Below, piece by piece: positions 1 through 4,993 of a DNA stretch of 5,005 nucleotides; position 1 is the stretch's first letter; each line of letters opens with the position of its first letter. Where the stretch lies: assembly GCA_964369215.1 (NCBI GenBank), contig CAYJEZ010000157.1:1-5005 (forward strand), given 5' to 3'. A program made the translations under genes and the position numbers. Below the pieces are notes generated by a model. The model made no database searches, was not told the origin of the DNA, and saw only the letters and a list, made by a program, of their open reading frames with translations. The stretch is from SIG603 sp964369215. GTDB lineage: Bacteria; Bacillota; Clostridia; Oscillospirales; Acutalibacteraceae.

Positions 1-92
1 ATATAAATAACCTGTATGAAAAGGACTTTACCAATTCAAAAAAGAAACACCAAAAAATTGTGCATTTAGCATTGTGAATTATAAATTAAACA

Positions 93-1370
93 CTACCCAA
101 TACTCTCTTTGTCACCCATATAAGGCCTTAAAGCTACAGGAATATTTATTGTGCCGTCTTCGTTTAAGTTATTCTCTAAAAATGCAATTAACATTCTAGG
201 TGGTGCAACAACAGTGTTATTAAGAGTGTGAGCAAAGTATTTTCCACCCTCGCCGTTAACTCTAATTTTTAGTCTTCTAGCTTGTGCATCTCCTAAGTTT
301 GAGCAGCTTCCTACCTCAAAATACTTTTGCTGTCTCGGAGACCACGCCTCTATATCAACAGACTTTACCTTTAGGTCTGCTAAGTCTCCTGAACAACACT
401 CTAAAGTTCTAACAGGAATATCAAGTGCTTTAAAAAGCTCGACTGTATTTTGCCACATTTTCTCGTACCAAGCCATGCTGTCCTCTGGTTTACACACAAC
501 TATCATCTCTTGTTTTTCAAATTGATGTATACGATAAACGCCTCTTTCCTCTATTCCGTGTGCGCCTTTCTCTTTTCTAAAACAAGGAGAATAGCTTGTT
601 AAAGTAACAGGAAGTGTGTCCTCTTTAATAATTGTATCAATAAATTTACCTATCATTGAGTGCTCGCTTGTTCCTATTAAATATAGGTCCTCACCCTCAA
701 TTTTATACATCATAGATTCCATCTCTGCAAAAGACATAACACCTTGAACAACCTCACTTCTAATCATGTAAGGTGGTATGCAGTAGGTAAATCCACGGTC
801 TATCATAAAGTCTCTAGCGTAAGAGATAACAGCAGAATGAAGCCTTGCAATGTCGCCTAAAAGATAGTAAAAGCCGTTGCCAGCCACTTTTCTAGCGCTG
901 TCTAAGTCAATGCCGTTTAATTTATCCATAATATCTGTATGATAAGGAACCTCAAAGCTAGGAACTTTAGGCTCGCCAAATTTCTCGAGTTCAACATTCT
1001 CACTGTCGTCTTTTCCAATAGGAACAGTTTTATCTATAATATTAGGGATAACAAGCATAATGCTTGTAACCTTGTCTTCAAGCTCTTTCTCTAAAACCTC
1101 TAGTCTTGCAAGCTCTTCTGAATTTGCTGTTACTTGTGCTTTAACTTTGTCTGCCTCTTCTTTTTGTTTTTTTGCCATTAAAGCGCCAATCTCTTTAGAC
1201 AATTTGTTTCTTGAAGCTCTTAGCTCGTCTGCTTTTTGTTGAACATCTCTTTTCTCTTTATCGATAGCTATAACTTCATCAACAAGCTCAAGTTTTTTAT
1301 CTTGAAACTTCTTTTTTATATTCTCTTTAACAAGCTCTGGATTCTCTCTTAAAAATCTAATATCTAACAT
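93..1370 (-). CDS. serS: Seryl-tRNA synthetase (SerRS), class II, TSEH-type active site
   Basis: This cytoplasmic enzyme charges tRNA-Ser with serine using ATP. The 425-residue length is normal for the family. Residues 1-110 form the N-terminal tRNA-binding arm, with a charged, Leu/Glu/Lys-rich coiled coil at about 25-103 that in this family contacts the long variable arm of tRNA-Ser. The class II catalytic core follows: the serine-binding TSEH segment (234-237), motif 2 with CFRKE (263-267) and HQFEK (282-286), the EVGSCSN segment (352-358), and motif 3 ending in PPRMLIAFLEN with Arg392. The start gives the family-typical MLDIRFLREN and has an AGGAG 12 bases upstream. The stop is TAG at 93-95. 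The core reads TSEH, HQFEK and NNTVVAPPR rather than the common bacterial TAEVPLT, HQFNK and NGSGLAVGR, so it resembles archaeal and eukaryotic SerRS. A UCC T-box leader upstream independently supports the serine assignment. Confidence 0.97.
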   Translation of the reverse strand: MLDIRFLRENPELVKENIKKKFQDKKLELVDEVIAIDKEKRDVQQKADELRASRNKLSKEIGALMAKKQKEEADKVKAQVTANSEELARLEVLEKELEDKVTSIMLVIPNIIDKTVPIGKDDSENVELEKFGEPKVPSFEVPYHTDIMDKLNGIDLDSARKVAGNGFYYLLGDIARLHSAVISYARDFMIDRGFTYCIPPYMIRSEVVQGVMSFAEMESMMYKIEGEDLYLIGTSEHSMIGKFIDTIIKEDTLPVTLTSYSPCFRKEKGAHGIEERGVYRIHQFEKQEMIVVCKPEDSMAWYEKMWQNTVELFKALDIPVRTLECCSGDLADLKVKSVDIEAWSPRQQKYFEVGSCSNLGDAQARRLKIRVNGEGGKYFAHTLNNTVVAPPRMLIAFLENNLNEDGTINIPVALRPYMGDKESIG

Positions 1371-1376
1371 AATTTG

Positions 1377-1396
1377 TCTGCACTCCTATGTGCAGA
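1377..1396 (-). promoter_or_regulatory. Hairpin enclosing the serS ribosome binding site
   Basis: Read on the minus strand, a perfect 7-bp inverted repeat, TCTGCAC/GTGCAGA, encloses the six-base loop ATAGGA. The Shine-Dalgarno AGGAG (plus 1383-1387) lies mostly in the loop, with its last G in the stem. The gap from AGGAG to the ATG is 12 bases, longer than usual, and folding could shorten the effective distance. A competing pairing upstream (GTGC with GCAC across GTTCT) is mutually exclusive with this hairpin. The repeat is seen directly; any effect on translation is inference. Confidence 0.5.
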
Positions 1397-1455
1397 ACGC
1401 ACCTGCCTTTCAAAAATTTGTTATTTATAGCGAGTGAAAAATACCTAAAAAAAGC

Positions 1456-1484
1456 AAAAAAACCCTATCCCAAATGGGACGGAG
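1456..1484 (-). terminator. Intrinsic terminator of the serS T-box
   Basis: On the minus strand CTCCGTCCC pairs with GGGATAGGG around the loop ATTT, with one mismatch and two wobble pairs, and is followed at once by seven T residues (1456-1462). The 5' arm (TCCGTCCC) is also needed for the antiterminator helix, so the two folds exclude each other, as expected for T-box attenuation. Transcription stops here when tRNA-Ser is charged. Confidence 0.9.
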
Positions 1485-1660
1485 TTCTCCGTGTTGCCAC
1501 CCAAATTGATACCTAAATATTAAGTACCCACTCGAACGCAGTTGTAAAGTACTGCAGACTATCGGCTCAAAAAGTGGAACACCCAAAGCTCTCATCGGTT
1601 TGCACCAACCACCGACTCTCTAAAGAGAACTTTTAGGCTTAGTTTTTATCACTGCCGTTT
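1456..1660 (-). promoter_or_regulatory. T-box riboswitch, serine specific (UCC specifier), controlling serS
   Basis: This leader RNA binds uncharged tRNA-Ser and then allows transcription into serS. On the minus strand the Stem I base is CGGC (1654-1657) paired with GCCG (1563-1566), with a GA kink-turn and then AAAAA/UUUUU below the specifier loop. The upper stem pairs 1625-1632 with 1586-1593. The apical part has the AGAGAG bulge and the GGUUGGUGCAAACC element closed by UCGGU/ACCGA. The specifier loop reads UGUUCCAC. UCC at 1576-1578, followed by the conserved purine, is a serine codon. Stem III is GCAGU/ACUGC (1538-1555). The T-box sequence GGGUGGCAACACGG (1489-1502) has UGGC, which pairs with GCCA and so fits the G73 discriminator of bacterial tRNA-Ser. 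The antiterminator pairs UGGG/CCCA and ACGGA/UCCGU around the bulge. Structure was assigned by eye, but all landmark elements are present in order. Confidence 0.95.
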
Positions 1661-1673
1661 TTTTATTGTATTA

Positions 1674-1702
1674 ATTATATTATCAACTTTAATAAATGTC
1701 AA
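1674..1702 (-). promoter_or_regulatory. Consensus sigma-A promoter of the serS leader
   Basis: On the minus strand TTGACA (1697-1702) and TATAAT (1674-1679) are separated by exactly 17 bp, a perfect match to the vegetative consensus. The expected transcription start is near 1666-1667, about ten bases before the first strand of T-box Stem I. A strong unregulated promoter fits control by attenuation in the leader. Confidence 0.88.
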
Positions 1703-1715
1703 TACTTTAATAAAT
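1686..1715. repeat. 12-bp direct repeat pair around the serS -35 box
   Basis: The 12-mer ACTTTAATAAAT occurs on the plus strand at 1686-1697 and again at 1704-1715, with a period of 18 bp. One copy fills most of the spacer and just touches the -35 box; the other lies directly upstream of it. It could be a tandem protein site or a chance duplication in AT-rich DNA. I favour chance because serS already has T-box control. Confidence 0.4.
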
Positions 1716-1719
1716 AACT

Positions 1720-2772
1720 TTACTGAATTGTAATAACATTCTCTTTTATATACTTAATAAGTTCGCAAGATTGCTCGTTAGTAGTAGCCCAATCTGTGCA
1801 TAATCTAATGGCTTTTTTATTATCATCAATATTTTCCCAAGTTTCGGTTACATAAAGCTCATTAAGTTTTTGTGCTTGTTTATTTGTAAAAATAGGGAAA
1901 ATTTGATTGCTTTGTGGCTCAGCTAAAAACTTAATCCCCATTGCCTTTAATTCGCAAGCTATATAAAAAGCAGTATCTATGGCATTTTTACTTATATCAA
2001 AATATAAATCATCAGTAAAAAGGCACAAAAACTGTAATCCTAAAAGTCTTCCTTTAGCTAATAGGCCACCTTTTTGCTTTGTTATATATCTGAAATCTTC
2101 TGCTAAACTTTTATTTGCAATTATTAAAGCCTCGCCAAACAGTGCACCTACTTTAGTTCCACCTATGTAAAACGCATCACAAAGCTTTGTTAAATCGTTA
2201 AGGGTTAAATCGCTGTTAGGACTCATTAAAGCATAGCCTAGCCTAGCACCGTCTAAATATAAGTACAAGTTATATTTTTTACATATAGAGCTAATGATTT
2301 CTAATTCTTTTTTTGTGTATACACAGCCGTTTTCAGTTGAGTTTGATATATACACCATTTTTGGTTTTACAGCGTGCTCTTTGTTGTTGTCGGCAGTAAC
2401 CTCTTGCATATAATCAGCTAACGAAGAAGCACAAAGTTTTCCGTCATTAGAGCTTTCAATTACTAATACTTTATGCCCTGTTGCCTCTATAGCACCTGAC
2501 TCATGAACATTAATATGACCTGTTTTAGCAGATATTACACCTTCATGTGGTCTAAGTGATGCTGAAATAAAGCTCAAGTTAGTTTGTGTGCCACCTACTA
2601 AGAAATGAATGTCAATATCATCAGTTTTACAGGCTTTTTTAATAAGTTTTTTTGCTTTTTTGCAGTAATTATCTTCGCCATAGCCTACAGTTTGCTCTAA
2701 ATTAGTGTCGCTTAGTATTTTAATTATATTTGGGTGTGCTCCTTTGGTATAATCGCAGTTAAAATATATCAT
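1720..2772 (-). CDS. Low-specificity L-threonine aldolase (PLP-dependent, beta-eliminating lyase family)
   Basis: The 350-residue protein has the fold-type I PLP enzyme pattern of threonine aldolases, which cleave L-threonine (or allo-threonine) to glycine and acetaldehyde in the cytoplasm. Visible landmarks are the N-terminal FNCDYTKGAHP with the phosphate-side segment GGTQTN (60-65), HINVHESGAIEATGH (86-100), the LDGARLGYAL motif (173-182) with Asp174 expected at the pyridine nitrogen, and GGTKVGALFGE (204-214), whose Lys207 should form the Schiff base. IRLCTDWATT near 322-331 should supply the carboxylate-binding arginine. The ATG start has AAAGGG seven bases upstream. The gene lies 84 bp downstream of dinB with its own promoter, and 17 bp separate its stop codon from the serS -35 box with no terminator seen. 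E. coli ltaE is the comparable enzyme. A related PLP lyase with another amino acid substrate cannot be excluded. Confidence 0.87.
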   Translation of the reverse strand: MIYFNCDYTKGAHPNIIKILSDTNLEQTVGYGEDNYCKKAKKLIKKACKTDDIDIHFLVGGTQTNLSFISASLRPHEGVISAKTGHINVHESGAIEATGHKVLVIESSNDGKLCASSLADYMQEVTADNNKEHAVKPKMVYISNSTENGCVYTKKELEIISSICKKYNLYLYLDGARLGYALMSPNSDLTLNDLTKLCDAFYIGGTKVGALFGEALIIANKSLAEDFRYITKQKGGLLAKGRLLGLQFLCLFTDDLYFDISKNAIDTAFYIACELKAMGIKFLAEPQSNQIFPIFTNKQAQKLNELYVTETWENIDDNKKAIRLCTDWATTNEQSCELIKYIKENVITIQ

Positions 2773-2807
2773 TATATAACCCTTTCTAAATTTGTATGTT
2801 GTGAATA

Positions 2808-2836
2808 ATTGTAGTGTAAAATGTTAAAAGTATCAA
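2808..2836 (-). promoter_or_regulatory. Promoter of the threonine aldolase gene
   Basis: On the minus strand TTGATA (2831-2836) and TACAAT (2808-2813) are spaced by 17 bp, one mismatch from consensus in each box. The predicted start near 2800 gives a leader of about 28 bases before the ATG, with the Shine-Dalgarno AAAGGG inside it. This suggests the gene is transcribed separately from dinB, although read-through from dinB is also possible. Confidence 0.72.
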
Positions 2837-2856
2837 GTTAACAAATTAGTTGTTAC
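2837..2856. repeat. Small inverted repeat between the dinB stop and the aldolase promoter
   Basis: On the minus strand GTAACAA and TTGTTAAC pair over seven base pairs with one bulged base, around a five-base loop. The repeat begins right after the dinB TAG and abuts the aldolase -35 box. There is no T run after it, so it is a poor intrinsic terminator. It could be an operator for the aldolase promoter or a weak 3' hairpin for dinB mRNA. Both roles are inference. Confidence 0.35.
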
Positions 2857-4029
2857 CTAATAGAAAATTGCCCTTTTTATACTGTTTACACCGTATTTTT
2901 GTCTAACCAAATCTTTAGCAGACTCTAGTTTCATAGCCTTTTCATTATCGTTTGAACTATCGAATAAGTTGCATTGAAAAACAGGGTTATTGACAAATTT
3001 GTCGGTTCTAATACCCAGGCTTCTTACACTAGAGTTATCGCCCATATTTTTAAAAAGCTTAACTGCTTCATTGTAAATGGAGTTAGAATCTGCAACAGCG
3101 TAATCTAAGGTTATTCCTTTTTGATAAGTTTGCATGTTGTATTTTTTTACGCTAATTTGAATTCCACTTGCCCAAAGTCCTCGCTTTCTAAGCCTTGCAG
3201 CAACTTGTTCAGAGAGCATTAAAAAAATCTTAAATATCTCTTTTTCATCTTTGGTGTCACACTCAAGCGTAGTAGAGTTTCCGATGCTTTTTATCTCTTC
3301 GTGCTGCAAGACATTTGAAACTGGGCTCGGGTCGATTCCGTTTGCATAGTTCCACAAGGTAGTACCGGATTTTCCGAAGTTTTTAATTAAAATCTTATTA
3401 TTACATAGAGCTAAGCCACCAATTGTCTTAATTCCTAATTTCTCTAATGAATTAGCAGTTGACTTGCCCACAAAAAGCAATTCTCTAACAGGTAATTTCC
3501 ATAGTAAATCTTTAAAATTGTTTTTAGTTATACAAGTAATGGCATCGGGCTTTTTATAGTCACTACCCAGCTTAGCAAACACTTTATTAAAGCTAACACC
3601 TATAGACACTGTTAATCCTAGTTCATTTTTTATTCGCTCTTTTATTGTGTTAGCAATTTGTTCTCCACTACCAAAAAGCCTTGAACTACCGCTTACATCT
3701 AAATAGCATTCGTCAAGGCCGTAACTTTCTACTTGGTCTGTGTATTCGCAGTAAATTTCATAAGCAAGCCTAGAAAATTTATGGTATCTGTCATAACAGG
3801 GGGGGACAAGAACAAGGTTAGGGCATTTGTTTTTTGCTTGCCAAATTACCTCTGCTGTTTTTACTCCTTTTTCTTTTGCTAGTTGATTTTTTGCAAGAAT
3901 TATACCGTGTCTTTTTTTTGGGTCACCAGCAACAGCCATAGGAACTTCTTTAAGTTCAGGTCTATAAAGACACTCTACAGAGGCATAAAAATTATTCATG
4001 TCAATATGCAAAATTTCTCTATTGTCCAT
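2857..4029 (-). CDS. dinB: DNA polymerase IV (Y-family translesion polymerase)
   Basis: This 390-residue protein is an error-prone translesion DNA polymerase that copies past damaged bases. The palm starts with LHIDMNNFYASVE, giving metal ligand Asp10 and the expected sugar steric gate at Tyr15. SYGLDECYLDV supplies Asp106 and Glu107 (102-112). SIGVSFNKVFAKLGSDYKKP (142-161) is the fingers/palm segment typical of DinB. LWKLPVRELLFVGKST (176-191) marks the helix-hairpin-helix thumb. The little-finger domain occupies roughly 240-345. QCNLF (352-356) matches the QxxLF beta-clamp binding motif and is followed by a KYGVNSIKRA tail, as in clostridial homologues. The ATG has a GGGG eight bases upstream, a modest ribosome binding site. 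A perfect consensus promoter lies upstream. I see no Gram-positive LexA box (GAAC-N4-GTTC) in the upstream region, so SOS control is not evident. Confidence 0.96.
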   Translation of the reverse strand: MDNREILHIDMNNFYASVECLYRPELKEVPMAVAGDPKKRHGIILAKNQLAKEKGVKTAEVIWQAKNKCPNLVLVPPCYDRYHKFSRLAYEIYCEYTDQVESYGLDECYLDVSGSSRLFGSGEQIANTIKERIKNELGLTVSIGVSFNKVFAKLGSDYKKPDAITCITKNNFKDLLWKLPVRELLFVGKSTANSLEKLGIKTIGGLALCNNKILIKNFGKSGTTLWNYANGIDPSPVSNVLQHEEIKSIGNSTTLECDTKDEKEIFKIFLMLSEQVAARLRKRGLWASGIQISVKKYNMQTYQKGITLDYAVADSNSIYNEAVKLFKNMGDNSSVRSLGIRTDKFVNNPVFQCNLFDSSNDNEKAMKLESAKDLVRQKYGVNSIKRAIFY

Positions 4030-4060
4030 AATTTTTACCCCAATCTCTAATAATAAAATA

Positions 4061-4089
4061 ATTATAAATTATAAGTTGTATGTTGTCAA
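4061..4089 (-). promoter_or_regulatory. Consensus sigma-A promoter of dinB
   Basis: On the minus strand TTGACA (4084-4089) and TATAAT (4061-4066) are separated by 17 bp, a perfect match to consensus. The predicted start is near 4053, leaving a short leader of about 24 bases with GGGG as the Shine-Dalgarno. Such a strong promoter in front of a mutagenic polymerase suggests that a repressor, weak translation or another control limits output; that is inference. Confidence 0.82.
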
Positions 4090-4119
4090 GAATATATAAA
4101 ATCCGAATAGCTTAGTGTA

Positions 4120-4153
4120 TGTAACAGTGGCACCTATCATTGACACTGCTACA
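4120..4153. repeat. Imperfect palindrome centred between the two divergent promoters
   Basis: Arms of 13 bases (4120-4132 and 4141-4153) pair at 11 positions around the eight-base loop CCTATCAT. The core is CAGTG...CACTG. An alternative outer pairing, AGTGTA (4114-4119) with TACACT (4150-4155), overlaps it. The centre is at 4136.5, exactly 50 bp from the centre of each -35 box, dinB on one side and the ThyX-like gene on the other. Neither side is followed by a long T run, so a binding site for a dimeric regulator is a better reading than a terminator. No matching regulator is encoded in the window. Confidence 0.55.
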
Positions 4154-4183
4154 CTTTTGCTGTGGACAAAAAAATATCATAAC

Positions 4184-4210
4184 TTGACAAAAACCTAATT
4201 ATAGTATAAA
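4184..4210 (+). promoter_or_regulatory. Probable promoter of the ThyX-like gene
   Basis: TTGACA (4184-4189) is a perfect -35 box and TATAAA (4205-4210) a good -10 box, but the 15-bp spacer is shorter than optimal. Read instead with a 17-bp spacer, the -10 would be the weaker TAAACT. A small inverted repeat, TATAA-AC-TTATA (4205-4216), overlaps the -10 box. A short spacer can mean dependence on an activator, which would fit the palindrome upstream. Confidence 0.55.
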
Positions 4211-4243
4211 CTTATAGCATATTTTATTTATGGGGTGACAAAA

Positions 4244-4870
4244 GTGATTTCTTTTACAAAAACATCTGTAATGAACTTTGAAAATGCCATGCGTGGGGCT
4301 AGAAACCCTATGAATAGTTGGGAAAGGTCAGACAGTTATACTAACAAAGATGGAGATTTTGTGTTTGGAGAAAATGACTTGAATCTTGCTATTAGGCTAT
4401 GCAAAGCAGGAAGTGACCATAGAAAATTTATCCGACAAATATTTGTGTGTGTGGATATTGAAGCTCCACTTTATTGGTGGAAAGAGTATGATACTTACAA
4501 AATAGCGACAGTTGCAAACTCAACAAGTACAATGCATAAAATACATAGCAAACCTTTTTGCATGGACGATTTTAGCACCGATAAAATGAATGAAAAATCT
4601 ATTGCACACTTTAGTGCTACTGTAGATTTTCTTGAAGAATTAAGGCTTGAATACATGAAAGAAAAAGATAAAACCCTATGGTATAGCATGATACAAGTAT
4701 TGCCATCAAGCTATAATCAACTTCGCACTTGCTCGTTTAACTACGAGACACTTATAAACATTTATCGCTCAAGAAAAAACCATAAACTTGATGAATGGCA
4801 CGTTTTTTGCGACTGGATTAAGGCACTTCCGTATGCAAAAGAACTTCTATTAGGAATTGTAGAAAATTAA
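4244..4870 (+). CDS. ThyX-like protein with a non-canonical signature motif, function unknown
   Basis: By eye this 208-residue protein aligns with flavin-dependent thymidylate synthase (ThyX). IEAPLYWWKEYDTYK followed by IATVANSTSTMH matches the ThyX segment around APIFVARQWFRHR and the rest of RHRxxSxNExSxRY, with the same spacing but nearly every signature residue changed, reading TYKxxTxANxTxTM. An upstream DHRKFIRQIFV segment matches the ThyX helix and strand before it. NYETLINIYRSRKNHKLDEWH near the C terminus resembles the ThyX region that ends in AQWEI. ThyX makes dTMP from dUMP with FAD and methylene-tetrahydrofolate. With the FAD- and dUMP-binding residues replaced, this protein probably does something else. 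No signal peptide or membrane segment is seen. I chose GTG 4244 because GGGGTG lies six bases upstream; the in-frame GTG at 4235 lacks a ribosome binding site and would add three residues. It may come from a phage or element. Confidence 0.75.
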   Translation: MISFTKTSVMNFENAMRGARNPMNSWERSDSYTNKDGDFVFGENDLNLAIRLCKAGSDHRKFIRQIFVCVDIEAPLYWWKEYDTYKIATVANSTSTMHKIHSKPFCMDDFSTDKMNEKSIAHFSATVDFLEELRLEYMKEKDKTLWYSMIQVLPSSYNQLRTCSFNYETLINIYRSRKNHKLDEWHVFCDWIKALPYAKELLLGIVEN

Positions 4871-4900
4871 GATTTTTAAGTTGGTGACTTTCCAAATCTT
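4869..4900 (+). repeat. Two-tier hairpin at the end of the ThyX-like gene
   Basis: AAGATTT (4869-4875) pairs perfectly with AAATCTT (4894-4900). Inside it AAGT pairs with ACTT around the loop TGGTG, separated from the outer stem by an unpaired TT and TCC. It starts at the stop codon. No T run follows, so it is not a standard intrinsic terminator; it may stabilise the 3' end of the mRNA or act with the next palindrome. Confidence 0.45.
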
Positions 4901-4907
4901 TGATAGT

Positions 4908-4927
4908 CTGATAACTATAGTTATTAG
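4908..4927 (+). terminator. AT-rich palindrome, possible weak terminator
   Basis: The core ATAACTATAGTTAT (4911-4924) is a perfect 14-bp palindrome, extended to 20 bases by C-G, T-A and one G-T pair. As RNA it would form an eight-bp stem with a TATA loop, followed by CCTTTT. The stem is AT-rich and the T run short, so termination would be weak. The palindrome directly abuts the tRNA-like remnant and could instead be a recombination or protein-binding site. Confidence 0.35.
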
Positions 4928-4993
4928 CCTTTTAGCTCAGTGGATAGAGTATTCGCCTCCTAAGTGGTAAACTGTTCGAGTCTAAATCAAGCA
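4926..4993 (+). pseudogene. Degenerate tRNA-Arg(CCU)-like remnant
   Basis: The 5' half is tRNA-like. TA then a D stem GCTC/GAGT (4935-4938, 4947-4950) enclose the loop AGTGGATA. An anticodon arm TTCGC/GTGGT follows with loop CTCCTAA, giving anticodon CCT (4959-4961), which reads the Arg codon AGG. A T-loop-like TTCGAGT is at 4975-4981. The rest fails: only 11 bases separate the anticodon loop from the T loop where about 15 are needed, the T stem pairs at one of five positions, the acceptor at about three of seven, and no CCA follows. It is therefore unlikely to be a working tRNA. It may be a decayed gene copy or the scar of an element that inserted in tRNA-Arg. The window ends 12 bases later. 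Confidence 0.6.

Noticed and set aside
1..92. Possible serS terminator in the 3' flank
   Set aside because: On the minus strand a T run follows ATGCTAAATGCACAA, but only about three base pairs can form before it, so I cannot support a hairpin.
1060..1242. Plus-strand open frame of 60 codons, rich in Ser, Ala and Phe
   Set aside because: It lies wholly antisense to the coiled-coil coding part of serS, has no family resemblance, and its composition reflects the reverse of Lys/Glu-rich codons.
1371..1411. Short upstream reading frame starting GTG within the serS leader and overlapping the serS start
   Set aside because: The AAAGG before it is only about three bases from the GTG and the peptide would be 12 residues with no regulatory codon pattern, so chance is likelier.
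1979..2170. Plus-strand open frame of 63 codons
   Set aside because: It is antisense to the conserved core of the threonine aldolase gene, with no visible ribosome binding site or recognisable domain.
4161..4169. DnaA-box-like TGTGGACAA
   Set aside because: It is a single site one base off consensus, without a cluster of boxes or an origin context.
4235..4243. GTG at 4235 as the start of the ThyX-like gene
   Set aside because: Nothing purine-rich precedes it at a usable distance, whereas GTG 4244 has GGGGTG six bases upstream. The difference is only three residues, so this is a preference rather than an exclusion.
4495..4689. Minus-strand open frame of 64 codons with a hydrophobic look
   Set aside because: It is antisense to the ThyX-like gene, and no promoter or ribosome binding site supports it.
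4926..4993. Intact tRNA-Arg gene
   Set aside because: The T stem, acceptor stem, variable region and 3' end do not form, so I call it a remnant.
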